Shown here one piece after another: positions 39,183 through 50,135 of a DNA stretch of 64,000 nucleotides. The DNA lies in contig NZ_JAUOQM010000048.1 in the NCBI RefSeq assembly GCF_030547685.1, forward strand, positions 472,998 through 536,997, read 5' to 3'. The notes beneath the pieces are model-generated. The model ran no database searches, had not been told where the DNA came from, and saw nothing but the letters and a program-made list of their open reading frames with translations. A program made the position numbers and the translations under genes. Position 1 is the stretch's first letter. Each line of letters begins with the position of its first letter. The DNA comes from Gilvimarinus sp. 2_MG-2023 (lineage in GTDB: Bacteria; Pseudomonadota; Gammaproteobacteria; Pseudomonadales; Cellvibrionaceae).

Positions 39183-40955
39183 TTAATAAGTGCGAGCTTT
39201 TGGCTCGAATGCATCCATCGATTTAGGCGCGAAGTTTACACTGCGCTTACCCACCCGCTTCTCAGCTGGAAAAAATATAGAGTGACACAACCAGTTTTCA
39301 TCGTCTCGCTCCTGGAAGTCATCGCGAGCATGAGCGCCGCGTGACTCTTTGCGCTCTTCAGCAGCAATGGCGGTCGCCTCAGCTACTTCCAATAAGTTTT
39401 GCAACTCTAGCGCTTCAATTCGGGCGGTGTTAAAGGCATTACTTTTATCGTCCAGAGTGACATTGGCGATACGTTCACGCAAATCCGCCAGTTTTTTAAT
39501 GCCCTCTTCCATAAACTCGCCTTTGCGGAACACACCGAAATGATTCTGCATAACATTTTGCAGCTCGGTACGCAGCGCAGCGGTCGATTCACCACCCTCA
39601 GAAGTATTGAGGCGATTGAGTCGTGACATGGCAGCTTCGATATCCGCTTGGCTAGGCTCGCGCAACTCGATGCCCTCGCGCAGACTCTTCTCAATGTACT
39701 GGCCCGCAGCGCGACCAAACACCACCAAGTCCAACAGCGAGTTACCACCCAAACGGTTGGCACCGTGCACAGAAACACACGCCGCCTCACCACAGGCGTA
39801 GAAGCCTGGAATCACCTGATCATTGCCATCGGCATCAAGCGTCAGGGCCTGGCCGCTTACGTTGGTTGGAATACCGCCCATCATATAGTGACAGGTTGGC
39901 ACCACAGGGATTGGCTCTTTAACCGGGTCGGCATGGGCAAAGGTACGCGACAACTCAAGAATACCGGGAAGCTTAGCGTTTAGCGTTTCTTCGCCCAAGT
40001 GATCAAGTTTGAGGTAAACGTGATCGCCGTTCTCACCACAACCGCGTCCCTCAAGAATTTCCAAGACCATGGAGCGCGCCACAACATCGCGGCCCGCCAG
40101 GTCTTTGGCATTAGGTGCGTAACGCTCCATAAAGCGCTCGCCGTCTTTATTGACTAAGTAGCCACCTTCACCACGACAACCTTCGGTCACCAAGGTGCCC
40201 GCACCGTGAATACCGGTGGGGTGAAATTGCCACATTTCGATATCTTGTACCGGGAAGCCCGCGCGCAGTGCCATACCAATACCATCACCGGTATTGATGT
40301 GGGCATTGGTGGTCGAAGCATAAATACGACCCGCACCGCCGGTAGCGAAAACAGTGGCTTTTGATTTTACAAAAACAACCTCACCGTCTTCGATATTGAT
40401 AGCGATAACACCAACAACCGCACCATCTTCGTTCTTAACCAGATCAACGGCGAACCACTCGTTCAAAAATACGGTGTCGTTTTGCACATTTTGTTGATAC
40501 AAAGTGTGCAACAGCGCATGACCGGTACGGTCAGCCGCCGCACAAGTGCGAGCAGCCTGGCCACCGCGACCAAAATCCTTCGACTGACCGCCGAAAGGAC
40601 GCTGATAAATACGGCCATTATCGGTGCGCGAAAATGGCAACCCCATGTGCTCCAGCTCGAATACGGCCTCGGGACCTACCGAGCACATATACTCAATAGC
40701 ACTCTGGTCACCGATGTAATCCGACCCCTTAACGGTGTCGTACATATGCCAACGCCAATCATCTTGCGGGTCATCACTGGCAATCGCACAGGTGATGCCA
40801 CCTTGAGCCGAAACCGTATGAGAGCGAGTTGGGAATACCTTGGTAATAACAGCGGTTTTATAACCGGACTGAGCCAGTTGCAGCGCAGCGCGCATGCCCG
40901 CTCCGCCACCGCCAATGACGATACCGTCAAAAGTAATTGTACGCATATTAGCCAT
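39183..40955 (-). CDS. sdhA: Succinate dehydrogenase flavoprotein subunit
   Basis: A 590-residue FAD protein: dinucleotide loop [17 protein letters not shown], the covalent-FAD His region in [12 protein letters not shown], the catalytic Arg region in [20 protein letters not shown], and a conserved C-terminal end (FEPKARTY). It oxidises succinate to fumarate. It starts 3 bases after sdhD. Confidence 0.97.
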   Translation of the reverse strand: MANMRTITFDGIVIGGGGAGMRAALQLAQSGYKTAVITKVFPTRSHTVSAQGGITCAIASDDPQDDWRWHMYDTVKGSDYIGDQSAIEYMCSVGPEAVFELEHMGLPFSRTDNGRIYQRPFGGQSKDFGRGGQAARTCAAADRTGHALLHTLYQQNVQNDTVFLNEWFAVDLVKNEDGAVVGVIAINIEDGEVVFVKSKATVFATGGAGRIYASTTNAHINTGDGIGMALRAGFPVQDIEMWQFHPTGIHGAGTLVTEGCRGEGGYLVNKDGERFMERYAPNAKDLAGRDVVARSMVLEILEGRGCGENGDHVYLKLDHLGEETLNAKLPGILELSRTFAHADPVKEPIPVVPTCHYMMGGIPTNVSGQALTLDADGNDQVIPGFYACGEAACVSVHGANRLGGNSLLDLVVFGRAAGQYIEKSLREGIELREPSQADIEAAMSRLNRLNTSEGGESTAALRTELQNVMQNHFGVFRKGEFMEEGIKKLADLRERIANVTLDDKSNAFNTARIEALELQNLLEVAEATAIAAEERKESRGAHARDDFQERDDENWLCHSIFFPAEKRVGKRSVNFAPKSMDAFEPKARTY

Positions 40956-40958
40956 TGA

Positions 40959-41333
40959 TCAAAGCCCCCAAAGAATATCGAAACCCCAGACCACATAAGT
41001 GACTGCAACTAAGGCCAGCATCAGCTGGACAAAGACGCGCACTGCAGTAGCTTTGCTACCGAGGGTCTGAGTAGTAATGTAATCGGTCAGAACCGCCCAC
41101 AGGCCGATCCAGGCGTGAGCGACAATCGACAACAGAGTAATCACGCTAAACACACGCATCCACAACTGAGCGAACAGCGCGCGCCATTGATTGAAATCGA
41201 GATCCGGGTTGATGACCAAATAGGCCACCAAAAATACAATATAAGCCACCATAACGACGGCGCTTATACGTTGAATAAACCAGTCAGATAGGCCACTACG
41301 GCCTAAATTAGTAATCGAGGTTACCATACCCAA
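40959..41333 (-). CDS. sdhD: Succinate dehydrogenase membrane anchor SdhD
   Basis: A 124-residue protein with three membrane helices (about 24-45, 58-80 and 98-122). The haem/quinone region appears as AHAWIGLWAVLTDYI. Its start overlaps the sdhC end by 13 bases. Confidence 0.93.
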   Translation of the reverse strand: MGMVTSITNLGRSGLSDWFIQRISAVVMVAYIVFLVAYLVINPDLDFNQWRALFAQLWMRVFSVITLLSIVAHAWIGLWAVLTDYITTQTLGSKATAVRVFVQLMLALVAVTYVVWGFDILWGL

Positions 41334-41695
41334 ACTCCTGCCAATACGATCAGTACAACAGCCACCACCAGTGCAAGCTTGGCACCCAGGCGACCCCCTT
41401 CATAGGACTCACCGACACCGCAATCCATAATCAGGTGACGTACACCCATGGCGGTGTGGTATCCCAGGGCGGCGAGTACACCCCAGAGAATCAGTTTGCA
41501 CACCGGGCTTGCCAGTGAGTCTTGAACAGAAGCGAAGCCTTCGGCAGAGCTTAGGCTGGCGTCAAGCATCCACAACAACACTGCGACACCCGCAAAAAGT
41601 GCCACCCCGGTTACGCGATGCGTAATCGAAACAAGTGCTGTGATTGGAAATTTAATGGTTGAGAGCTCGAGATTGACAGGTCTTTTTTTGTTCAC
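41321..41695 (-). CDS. sdhC: Succinate dehydrogenase cytochrome b556 subunit SdhC
   Basis: A 124-residue protein with three membrane helices and the family signature ITHRVTGVALFAG near the N-terminus, and a haem His in GYHTAMGVRHLIMDCG. It is the first gene of the sdhCDAB-sucAB-lpd-sucCD block and diverges from gltA. Confidence 0.95.
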   Translation of the reverse strand: MNKKRPVNLELSTIKFPITALVSITHRVTGVALFAGVAVLLWMLDASLSSAEGFASVQDSLASPVCKLILWGVLAALGYHTAMGVRHLIMDCGVGESYEGGRLGAKLALVVAVVLIVLAGVWVW

Positions 41696-42465
41696 GGTAG
41701 CTATTCACCTTTATGCCCAAGGGCCGGTTTTAAGAATCGGTGTCCGACGGCAAATCCCAATCAATAAGGAGGGCAAGTATTGAATGCGCAACATAAGTGC
41801 ACCAAAGGCTGCCGCCAGCCACATCCTGCAAGTCGCGGCGTATTATAGGGATTCGACTTGCGAAACACAAATAATTTGGCCCGACCACAATTTGGATTTT
41901 TTACTGATATTCCAATCACTTCGCCCCCTAAACACCAACATCAAAACATCGAAATTTATGCCTCACAAGCGTGCAGTTTTGCGCCACCGCCCCATTCTGG
42001 ACGCAGCAACCGCCCCAAAACAGGACAGCACTTCTGTCCATACCTAGCTTGGGAGCAATAATTTGGCAAAAAAAACCTGTTTTCACGCCCAACGCTATGC
42101 CTGTATAGCAAATCTCATCTATAATGCCGCCTCCTCAACGAAGTAGTTACTGCCGAATTGGGGAATGCAGTGCCTCACAAAGCAATGTCTAGGGGCATTA
42201 CAACAGAGCCGCCGAAGCGTAAGTTCGACCCATCTCGGGCTCGAAACCAAGAGCTGGCAACAGCGAGAGAGCCCTCCAGGGGCCGGAAAATACTCGAGGT
42301 AAGTCTAGACAGTAGCCGCACAGGCTGCGAGCTTACCCTCAACACTAATAAGCAGTGCACCCTGCCGCCGGCATCCACAGGACGCCGTATGGGGCAAACT
42401 TGTGCCACTGACTCATGAGCCCGGCCATACTTGCCGAGCCCGCAAAGTAACTACAGGAGTCCGTA
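41696..42465. promoter_or_regulatory. Divergent control region between sdhC and gltA (770 bases)
   Basis: This space must hold the promoters for the sdh/suc block (minus) and gltA (plus). Frames within it lack ribosome binding sites and look like chance. AGGAG lies 6 bases before the gltA ATG. The final 300 bases are GC-richer than the AT-rich part near 41860-41960. I could not find a sure CRP, ArcA or Fur site. Confidence 0.5.
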
Positions 42466-43740
42466 ATGACTGACAAAAAAGCACGTTTAACGGTCGACGG
42501 CCAGGATACGTCGGTAGAGCTGCCAATTTACGCAAGCACTGCCGGTCCTGACGTTATTGATGTTACCAGCCTGACCAAGAACGGTTTTTTTACTTACGAC
42601 CCAGGCTTTATGTCAACAGCTTCATGCGAGTCTAAAATTACCTTTATCGATGGCGGCAATGGCATTTTGCTGCACCGGGGTTACCCCATAGATCAGCTGG
42701 CCGAGCACTCTGACTACTTGGAAACGTGCTACCTACTGTTAAAAGGTGAATTACCCAGCGCAGACCAAAAGCAATCGTTTGTAAAAGCCGTCAAAGAGCA
42801 CTCTGCCGTTGACGCCTCCATTGCCAAGTTAATTCAAAGCTTCCCCAAAAATGCTCACCCCATGGCGGTACTTTGCAGCGCTGTTGCCGGTCTGGCCGCG
42901 GTGTACAATGACGACATCGACATCACCAAAGCCGAAGATCGCGACACTACCGCTTACCGCTTGATCGGACAGATGCCAACCTTAGCGGCCATGAGCTATA
43001 AGCATTTGAAAGGCGAAGATTTTGTTGAGCCTAACGAAGCTCTGGAGTATGCGGAAAACTTCCTCAACATGACTTTTGGCAGCTCAGCGGCCAGCAAAGT
43101 AAGCCCGACACTCGCCAAGGCAATGGACCGCATTTTCTTGTTGCATGCCGATCACGAGCAAAACGCATCTACCTCTACGGTCCGTTTGTCTGGCTCATCT
43201 GGCACCAACCCATTTGCTGCTATCGCAGCCGGTATTTCTACCCTTTGGGGGCCAGCACACGGTGGTGCCAACGAAGCGGTATTAACCATGCTGGAAGAAA
43301 TCGGCTCAGTGGACAACATTGACACTTATGTTGCCAAAGCCAAAGACAAGGCTGACCCTTTCCGCCTGATGGGCTTTGGTCACCGCGTTTACAAAAACTT
43401 TGACCCACGCGCCAAAGTTATGAAACAAGCCGCCGACGAAGTTCTGTCGGAACTGGGGCTGGAAAACGATCCCCTATTGGCCATTGCCAAGAAGCTGGAA
43501 AAAATCGCACTGGAAGATGAGTACTTCATTCAGAAGAAACTCTACCCCAATGTGGATTTCTACTCGGGCATCATCATGAAGGCCTTGGGTATTCCCACCG
43601 AAATGTTTACCGTTATTTTTGCCACTGGACGCGCCGTTGGCTGGTACGCCCACTGGGACGAGATGGTAAGCAGCTCGTACAAAATTGGTCGCCCACGCCA
43701 GCTCTACACCGGCTACGCAAAACGTGACTACCCCGCCTAA
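42466..43740 (+). CDS. gltA: Citrate synthase (type II, hexameric)
   Basis: A 424-residue enzyme of the proteobacterial GltA type. Catalytic His regions are in [13 protein letters not shown] and [14 protein letters not shown], and the catalytic Asp lies in [10 protein letters not shown]. It condenses oxaloacetate and acetyl-CoA. In this class NADH inhibits allosterically. It is followed by two hairpins, the second a strong terminator. Confidence 0.97.
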   Translation: MTDKKARLTVDGQDTSVELPIYASTAGPDVIDVTSLTKNGFFTYDPGFMSTASCESKITFIDGGNGILLHRGYPIDQLAEHSDYLETCYLLLKGELPSADQKQSFVKAVKEHSAVDASIAKLIQSFPKNAHPMAVLCSAVAGLAAVYNDDIDITKAEDRDTTAYRLIGQMPTLAAMSYKHLKGEDFVEPNEALEYAENFLNMTFGSSAASKVSPTLAKAMDRIFLLHADHEQNASTSTVRLSGSSGTNPFAAIAAGISTLWGPAHGGANEAVLTMLEEIGSVDNIDTYVAKAKDKADPFRLMGFGHRVYKNFDPRAKVMKQAADEVLSELGLENDPLLAIAKKLEKIALEDEYFIQKKLYPNVDFYSGIIMKALGIPTEMFTVIFATGRAVGWYAHWDEMVSSSYKIGRPRQLYTGYAKRDYPA

Positions 43741-43813
43741 GGTTTCAGCCTTTTTGTGCTGAAACCTGCCGTACGGCCACAAAAAAGCCAACCTGAAACA
43801 GGTTGGCTTTTTT
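43741..43813 (+). terminator. Hairpin pair after gltA
   Basis: A first hairpin GGTTTCAG / CTGAAACC (43741-43748 and 43759-43766) is followed by a perfect 14-bp stem AAAAAAGCCAACCT / AGGTTGGCTTTTTT (43781-43794 and 43800-43813) with a T run. The second can work on both strands. Confidence 0.92.
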
Positions 43814-43910
43814 TGTTTTAAGGTGAGGCGCATACCAGAACCACCTACCACTGTCTCATTAATGTAACAAACCACCCTTGCCATAAGCGTAGGGCTTTAT
43901 CTACAGATCC

Positions 43911-43933
43911 AAAAAAACCGCCCGAAGGCGGTT
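43911..43933 (-). terminator. Terminator after the GH3 gene
   Basis: AACCGCC / GGCGGTT with loop CGAA, followed on the minus strand by seven U. It lies about 60 bases past the GH3 stop and closes the glycan locus. Confidence 0.88.
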
Positions 43934-43996
43934 AAGAGAGAGACGAGAATTCTTTTTAACATTGACGGTTTATAATTCTAACTACCCCGTCAAAAT

Positions 43997-46582
43997 TTAA
44001 TCCTGGCAGCTAATAGTCGCATCGGCGGCTTGATATTTCTCAACTCGAACATTGGCAAAGGTAAAATCCAACTCACCCTCGGTGTAGATGCTAAATGGGC
44101 GAACCACTTGCGTGATAAACTCTTCTAACGGTTGTCGAACACCAAAACGTTCGCCCGAATCGGGGAAGCAGCTCAAATCAACGGACACTGTCTGCCAACC
44201 ATTACCTGCCAAGTGTTCATTCAAGCCGGTGGTGACATCCAAATCAGAGGCGCAGTAGCTGCCACAACCCAAGCGTAAAAAGGCTTCTTTTGTGGCTGGG
44301 CTGTCGACTTTTATATCTAAGATCAACGCCGCGTTGTCACTGACATATTCGGTCCAATCTTGAAGCTCTTCGGTAAACAAAGCCACATGACCTGGGCCAC
44401 GACCATTAAACACAACCCGGCGAGCGTCTTCTTGCTCGTTGCGGTCAACTGCGGTTACGGTCACTGTGGATGTACTCATGGATTTGCCTTCCATCACTAA
44501 GCGATCATTTTCGGCACCCACCGCCTCAATGGCCCAAGGCTCAATAGGACGACGTTCAAACAACTTAAGCACATCGGTGGTTGTGGCAACGCTAAGCCCC
44601 TGCTCAGAAAGATTATCGCCTAGCGAATCGGTATCTTGATAAGTCAGACCAAAACCGTATGCGAACAAAGGATCGTAATGGCTATCACCGATATTAAGTG
44701 GTGTTTGATCGGGTAATTTGGGCCATGAAAAAGATAACTTGCCGGACATCGGCACATTAACTTCGCCCTGGTTGTTCCGAAAAATCACATCAGAAACACC
44801 GATGCCTTCTGTTCCTGGATGCCAAATTACAGCAAAAGCATCGGAGGCATTGAGTTCGCGGTTAATCCAAAGAGGACGACCGGTAATAAACAACGATACC
44901 ACTGGAATACCAGCATCCTTAAAGCTTTGCAAAAGCTCTAAATCCGTGGTTTTGCCGCGATTGTAAGCCAAGTGTGCAACATCGCCCTGCATTTCTGCGT
45001 AAGGGTTTTCGCCGAAAACGACAATCGCGACATCCGGTTTATCGGTAAAACTGCCGTCTTCACTTAACGTGACACTACCACCACCGGCTTCAACGGTTGT
45101 TTTTATGCCGTCGTAAACAGAAGTAGCCCCGGGGAAGTCAGAGTTTTTATTGCCTGTACCCTGCCAGGAAATCGACCAGCCGCCCGCCTGTTTTCCGATA
45201 TTATCAGCACCATCTCCTGCCACCAGCACGTCTAATTCGCGCGACAAAGGCAATAGGTTATTGCTGTTTTTAAGCATCACTAAGGATTCTTGAACAGCTT
45301 GTCGAGCGATAGCGCGATGCTCCGGAGCACCAAGCAACTCAGATTTTCCGGCGAGTGGACGAGCCGAAGGCTTTTTAGCCTCAAACAACCCAGCACGTAA
45401 TTTAACTCGCAAAATACGACGCACAGCATCGTCGATGCGAGCCATGCTGATTGCCCCATCCCGGATATCCTGCAAAGTGTTGGCATAGAGCTCTTTCCAA
45501 TCGGCATCTGGCGCCATGAAAATATCCAGGCCAGCATTAACAGATTGCGGACAGTGAACTGATGTACAGCCTTTGACAAAACCATGTCCGGCCCAGTCAC
45601 CAACCACTAACCCGTCAAAGTTCATTTGGCCCTTTAGCACGTCGGTCAAAAGGTACTTATGACCATGCATACGCGTACCATCCCAACGAGTAAACGATGC
45701 CATAACTGTCTGCACCCCGGCCTCAAGCGCTGTAAAGTAGCCAGCACCGTGGATATCGCGCAAATGAACTTCATCACCGGTGGTATCACCGCGGTCAATA
45801 CCATCTTTGGTGCCGCCGTCGCCAATAAAGTGCTTGGCCGTGGCTATAATATGCCCTTCTGCCATAAAGTCTTGGCCGTACTGCCCCTGTAAACCGCGCA
45901 CCATTTCACCGGCATAGGCTCCGACAATATCAGGGGCCTCAGACCAAGACTCGTAAGTGCGTCCCCAACGATCATTACGCGCAACAGCAACCGTAGGGGA
46001 AAAATCCCAATCAATACCTGTAACGGAGAGCTCACGGGCAGTTGCCCAACCTATTTTCTCCAATAATTCGGGGTTGTTGGTGGCCCCCAAACCAATATTA
46101 TGAGGATATAAAGTTGCCCCAATCACATTCCCTACGCCGTGTACGGCATCTGTGCCCCACATAATGGGAATTCCGGCGCGTCCGTCGGTTTTATCTACCG
46201 AGGCTAGATAATAGTCATCAGCTAATGCCAGCCAATCTTCGACTTTGGCATGCTTATCTCCATTGGGAAAACCACCGCCGCCATTAAGCACTGAACCAAT
46301 ATGATATTTTTTCACATCTTCTGCGGTCAAATGGCGAATTTCGGGCTGGATCATCTGTCCCACTTTCTCTTCCAGTGTTAACTGAGACAAGATTTGATCA
46401 ATTCGGCTCTCTAGAGCAGGCTCCTTCTGTACCTCACTTTGAATGGAAGGCCAAATACTAGCGTCATACTTCCTAGCGTCGGTTAGATCTGCTGATTGAC
46501 GATCAGATGTAGGGCTACATGCCCCGAGAGTAGCTACAACTGCGCCCGCAAGCGCAATACTGTTAAGAGTCTTTATTGCCAT
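43997..46582 (-). CDS. GH3 exo-beta-glucosidase / glucan hydrolase lipoprotein
   Basis: An 861-residue glycoside hydrolase family 3 protein. The signal peptide ends in a lipobox (L-G-A-C, C22), so it is probably lipid-anchored. The GH3 TIM-barrel domain spans about 60-400, with substrate-binding AKHFIGDGGT (KH at 250-251) and the nucleophile D329 in GLVVGDWAGHG. The second GH3 domain (about 430-650) should supply the acid/base. A C-terminal beta-sandwich (about 690-850) resembles the extra domain of marine ExoP-like glucanases. It likely releases glucose from beta-1,3 or beta-1,4 glucans. It ends a head-to-tail run with the JmjC, SapC, halogenase and TonB-receptor genes. Confidence 0.92.
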   Translation of the reverse strand: MAIKTLNSIALAGAVVATLGACSPTSDRQSADLTDARKYDASIWPSIQSEVQKEPALESRIDQILSQLTLEEKVGQMIQPEIRHLTAEDVKKYHIGSVLNGGGGFPNGDKHAKVEDWLALADDYYLASVDKTDGRAGIPIMWGTDAVHGVGNVIGATLYPHNIGLGATNNPELLEKIGWATARELSVTGIDWDFSPTVAVARNDRWGRTYESWSEAPDIVGAYAGEMVRGLQGQYGQDFMAEGHIIATAKHFIGDGGTKDGIDRGDTTGDEVHLRDIHGAGYFTALEAGVQTVMASFTRWDGTRMHGHKYLLTDVLKGQMNFDGLVVGDWAGHGFVKGCTSVHCPQSVNAGLDIFMAPDADWKELYANTLQDIRDGAISMARIDDAVRRILRVKLRAGLFEAKKPSARPLAGKSELLGAPEHRAIARQAVQESLVMLKNSNNLLPLSRELDVLVAGDGADNIGKQAGGWSISWQGTGNKNSDFPGATSVYDGIKTTVEAGGGSVTLSEDGSFTDKPDVAIVVFGENPYAEMQGDVAHLAYNRGKTTDLELLQSFKDAGIPVVSLFITGRPLWINRELNASDAFAVIWHPGTEGIGVSDVIFRNNQGEVNVPMSGKLSFSWPKLPDQTPLNIGDSHYDPLFAYGFGLTYQDTDSLGDNLSEQGLSVATTTDVLKLFERRPIEPWAIEAVGAENDRLVMEGKSMSTSTVTVTAVDRNEQEDARRVVFNGRGPGHVALFTEELQDWTEYVSDNAALILDIKVDSPATKEAFLRLGCGSYCASDLDVTTGLNEHLAGNGWQTVSVDLSCFPDSGERFGVRQPLEEFITQVVRPFSIYTEGELDFTFANVRVEKYQAADATISCQD

Positions 46583-46741
46583 TCAACGGCTCCTATAATT
46601 TTATAACACTCGAACAATCGGTAAATTAACAACTACCACTACTCAAATCGCCCCACATCATGCAAAACGTGAAAAGTGGTCTACTATTCAAAGCCATGCA
46701 AAAGTAGTCATCTTTTTTATTTAAGTCTTAAAACAATAACT

Positions 46742-47788
46742 TTATCGGTTTAACCGGTTGATCAGCCATGCTCTAAGCTGACGCGCTTTAGCATCGTCTA
46801 GCGGTGCCAGCTCCCCCTGCACCTGAGATGGGATGTGAGAGCGACTATTTTCAGTATCTCCAAAAATATAGTAATCAAATAGGGCCTGCCAAGCTTTACG
46901 CTCGTTAAGCGGCCGGTCTCGCAGGGTCAAAATAGCGTGTTTTAAAACATTGGCCGGCGTGCCCATAAAAGCGGGAACAGTATTCCACCAATAATTAATC
47001 ATCACATTAAAGCGATCGATCCCCTCAACCTGGTGCCACCACATACTGGGGTAAAAAAGTGCGTCGCCCGCCTCCATATCGGCTACTTGTCCAGCCTCTA
47101 AGGCATGGCGAACCTTGGGAAAGCGCTCGAAATCTGGATTATTTAAGTCCACCAGACTTATCGCCTGCCCACCGGGAGTTGGCTCCAGTGGCCCCGGATA
47201 CAAATTGTCGACCTGTTCGGGCGGGAATAAGGTGAAACGACGCATACCGGTGACACAACAGGCCAGATTATTGGGGGCATCGTAATGCGCCGAAATAACT
47301 GAGGGGTTACCCAACCAAATACTGGCCAGCGGGTCATTATCGGCAAACATAGGGTGATTAAAGCTAAGATCATTGTCTTGGCGGAAGCCGGGCAAACAGG
47401 CGTCAATGGTGGTGGAACCTACGTAGCGACCCGGTGGATTATCATCCTCTAAATGCTGCGCAATACTGTCCAGCACATCGGTCAGTGGCACTCGCTTTTT
47501 CTCAAAATTGAAGCCTGAAAAATCGTCGGTATAGGTATATCGCCCTCTAATAGTAGAGTCTGCCCAGAATGAACCGACATTGAGTCCAGCATAGAATGAC
47601 TTTAAATAATCCATCGCGGCCAAAGGTGAGTGCTGGCTGGCTTCAACAAGCCCCCACTTTTTTGTCAAACCTTTCAACAAGACAGGCTCACCGGCTTCAA
47701 CCAATTCTTCCCAGGGGATGGTCTCGGGCGTAATACCGTTTAACTCACGGGTTTTACGCGGCACTAAGGACGCATGAAATTGAGTCAT
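46742..47788 (-). CDS. Cupin-8/JmjC-like Fe(II)/2-oxoglutarate-type protein
   Basis: A 348-residue protein with a JmjC-like double-stranded beta-helix. The metal triad is visible as H168-x-D170 (SAHYDAPNN) and H252 (MWWHQVEG), and a conserved basic residue pair in GMRRFTLFPP may hold 2-oxoglutarate. Such proteins hydroxylate proteins or small molecules. Genes of this group repeatedly occur beside SapC-like and tryptophan-halogenase-like genes and TonB receptors in Caulobacter-, Xanthomonas- and Alteromonas-type genomes; the substrate is unknown. The gene starts 16 bases after the SapC-like gene. Confidence 0.88.
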   Translation of the reverse strand: MTQFHASLVPRKTRELNGITPETIPWEELVEAGEPVLLKGLTKKWGLVEASQHSPLAAMDYLKSFYAGLNVGSFWADSTIRGRYTYTDDFSGFNFEKKRVPLTDVLDSIAQHLEDDNPPGRYVGSTTIDACLPGFRQDNDLSFNHPMFADNDPLASIWLGNPSVISAHYDAPNNLACCVTGMRRFTLFPPEQVDNLYPGPLEPTPGGQAISLVDLNNPDFERFPKVRHALEAGQVADMEAGDALFYPSMWWHQVEGIDRFNVMINYWWNTVPAFMGTPANVLKHAILTLRDRPLNERKAWQALFDYYIFGDTENSRSHIPSQVQGELAPLDDAKARQLRAWLINRLNR

Positions 47789-47804
47789 AGGAGTACCCCT
47801 CGCA

Positions 47805-48527
47805 TTAAAGCGCGGCTCGTTTTCTTTCCACCAAGCTTTTGATGTTTGATAGAGATGATTTCAATAGGTAAACGCCTTCTAAAAAGCCCATTTTGTTCAG
47901 CTTTTCAAGATTGGCCGCGTCTAAATCACGCAATTTATCTTCATTGATCGCGTAATAACCGGTTAAGTTATATTGGGCTTCAGGGGTGATTTGTATTTCC
48001 AAGTTAACAGGCTCAATCAGCTCTAGGTCTGCCAGCGCCTCGTACATCACCTTGCCGTAACCTAGCCCTTCGTGAATGGCGTTAAGCGTTTTAACCACTT
48101 TCTCAAGGTATGGAGAATTACCACCATGCTCTAAAAATACGGGCTCCCCTTCACTTTGGCTGACCCGCGGGTTGTCCATGTCGACATGAATAACCGTCTC
48201 GCGCTGCAGCTCGCCATCCATCTCTTTTTCTTGAAAACCAATCAGAAAAGGACCACGGGCAACGATCGCGGGAACATAGCTCGCATCCCAATTGTCATTG
48301 TTTAAATATAAGTTTTCCCCGGGCTCAAACCCCAACACAGCATGGGTTTGAAACTCTCCCGTTTTATCATTTTTACGCAATAAAATCGGATATTCGCGCT
48401 GCATATCCGCAAATTCAGTGGGAAAGGTTAAAACCGAACTTAGGTTGTCACCAAACTCTGCACCGTATCGATTAATAACCTTAAGATCTTTATGTGCGAC
48501 ATTATTAAGTAATACTGCATTGGGCAT
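47805..48527 (-). CDS. SapC-family protein
   Basis: A 240-residue soluble protein of the SapC family, named after an S-layer locus of Campylobacter but of unknown activity in this context. The N-terminal strand-rich part (FADMQREYPILLRKN, AVLGFEPGENLYLN) and the P-F-L-I-G-F segment are typical. No signal peptide is present. ATG 48527 behind GGTGG is chosen over ATG 48539. It sits between halogenase and JmjC genes, the usual neighbours of this family. Confidence 0.86.
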   Translation of the reverse strand: MPNAVLLNNVAHKDLKVINRYGAEFGDNLSSVLTFPTEFADMQREYPILLRKNDKTGEFQTHAVLGFEPGENLYLNNDNWDASYVPAIVARGPFLIGFQEKEMDGELQRETVIHVDMDNPRVSQSEGEPVFLEHGGNSPYLEKVVKTLNAIHEGLGYGKVMYEALADLELIEPVNLEIQITPEAQYNLTGYYAINEDKLRDLDAANLEKLNKMGFLEGVYLLKSSLSNIKSLVERKRAAL

Positions 48528-48625
48528 TAGAACCACCATCTATTTTTTATTTTCAATTGTCGGCCCATTTATTGGCAAATAAGTAAAACCGACGTCAATG
48601 ACTTGAAGCTTAAACTGAACCAACC

Positions 48626-50116
48626 TTACTCGGTCGAGCAGTACTGGCTAATAAATTGTTTATGACTGGGCATCTTATCGACAAACCCAGCGATGGATTT
48701 GCGATAGTTTTGCATCATTGCAGAAAACTCCGCCTCAGGTATATGATCCGCCGCCGGATGATAATGCTTAGGCATAACGCCCTGCCCTAGTAATACCTGG
48801 TTCCAGGAGTTAACGGTAAAGAGTTCATGGCTATCCCAGTAGATTCGACCAGAATCTCGGTAAATTTCCATCCGGGTACGCAAGCTATCGGGAATATCCA
48901 TTGCCTGACAGTATCGCCAAAATTCACTGTCATTGCGCCCGGTGGCCTTATAGTGCAGTAAAATAAAATCTCTTAGACCTTCAAGCTCCATACGGCTTTG
49001 TCGGTTAAATTCATCAATTTCCAGCTGCTTTGGGCTTCCCATCGGAATCATTCGCATTAAGCGAATAACGGCCGATGACACTAAATGTATACTGGTCGAC
49101 TCCAGAGGCTCAATAAAGCCGCTCGACAAGCCAATTGCCACACAGTTCTTACGCCAAATTTCTTTGCGCCTGCCCGGCTTAAAGCCAATAAATCTTGGCT
49201 CGTTAATACACTCGCCTTCAATATTGTTTAACAATAAACTACGCGCTTGCTCATCGCTTAAATATTTACTGCTAAACACCAGACCATTACCCACCCTGTT
49301 TTGCAATGGAATACGCCATTGCCAGCCACTTTCATGGGCTATGGATCGCGTATAAGGCACAGGGTCTTGGACGGTTTCGGTTTGTACGGCTACCGCTCTA
49401 TCGCACAAAAAGTAATCGGACCAATCTTCGTAACCAGAGTGCAGTGCTTTATTGATCAATAAACCTCTAAAGCCTGTGCAGTCTATAAACAAGTCACCTT
49501 TTATTTCATCCCCTTGTTCCAATAAAAGCGATTCAATATCGCCCGCTGGGGATAACTTAACATGGTTAATATCACCTTCAATTCTACGCACCCCGCGCGA
49601 CTCACTGATTTTGCGTAGGTACTGCGCGTACAGCCCGGCATCTAAATGGTAGGCATAGCCCAACCTTGGATTTTTGGTAATGGCGAATTTATTGGCGAAA
49701 GCCGCCTGGGCTTCAGCGGAATAATCAGCGTACGCTGTATGCTTGCCGGATAATGTTTCTCGCAACCAATAATGTTGAAACTGTCCGGCCCAAAACTCAT
49801 GGCCGGTATCCCCAAATGAATGAAAGTAGTCTTTTCCTACCTCACCCCAATTTTCGAACTGAATCCCCAGCTTAAACGTGGCATTGGTGGCGCGGATAAA
49901 ATCTTGCTCGGGCAACTGCAACAACAAATGAAAAGTCTGCATGGTTGGGATAGTTGCCTCACCTACCCCAACGGTTGGAATATTGGCCGATTCGACCAAA
50001 ACAACGTCTACACAGTGCCCCATTTGGGAAACCAAAGCACAGGCTGTCATCCATCCAGCTGTTCCACCGCCCGCCACCACAATGCGCTTAATACCTGCGT
50101 GCTGATTATTATCCAT
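48626..50116 (-). CDS. Flavin-dependent tryptophan halogenase-family protein 1
   Basis: About 496 residues. FADH2-binding GxGxxG is AGGGTAGWMTA, the halogenase WxWxIP motif is intact (GWQWRIPL), the lysine equivalent to PrnA K79 is kept (NATFKLGIQF), and so is the glutamate in GFIEPLESTSIH. All residues required for HOCl-type halogenation are thus visible, unlike in simple monooxygenases. The substrate is unknown; a free tryptophan role is not supported by context, since no natural-product genes adjoin. ATG 50116 behind GGGGGA is preferred to ATG 50128. The flavin reductase must come from elsewhere. Confidence 0.88.
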   Translation of the reverse strand: MDNNQHAGIKRIVVAGGGTAGWMTACALVSQMGHCVDVVLVESANIPTVGVGEATIPTMQTFHLLLQLPEQDFIRATNATFKLGIQFENWGEVGKDYFHSFGDTGHEFWAGQFQHYWLRETLSGKHTAYADYSAEAQAAFANKFAITKNPRLGYAYHLDAGLYAQYLRKISESRGVRRIEGDINHVKLSPAGDIESLLLEQGDEIKGDLFIDCTGFRGLLINKALHSGYEDWSDYFLCDRAVAVQTETVQDPVPYTRSIAHESGWQWRIPLQNRVGNGLVFSSKYLSDEQARSLLLNNIEGECINEPRFIGFKPGRRKEIWRKNCVAIGLSSGFIEPLESTSIHLVSSAVIRLMRMIPMGSPKQLEIDEFNRQSRMELEGLRDFILLHYKATGRNDSEFWRYCQAMDIPDSLRTRMEIYRDSGRIYWDSHELFTVNSWNQVLLGQGVMPKHYHPAADHIPEAEFSAMMQNYRKSIAGFVDKMPSHKQFISQYCSTE

Positions 50117-50135
50117 TGAATCCCCCATGGCCGTA

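Noticed and set aside
42215-42260. GTTCGACCC and GCTCGAAACC near 42220, also tRNA-like
   Set aside because: No cloverleaf can be built; a chance match.
41784-42418. Several plus-strand open frames upstream of gltA
   Set aside because: No ribosome binding sites, no motifs, and composition unlike the neighbouring proteins.
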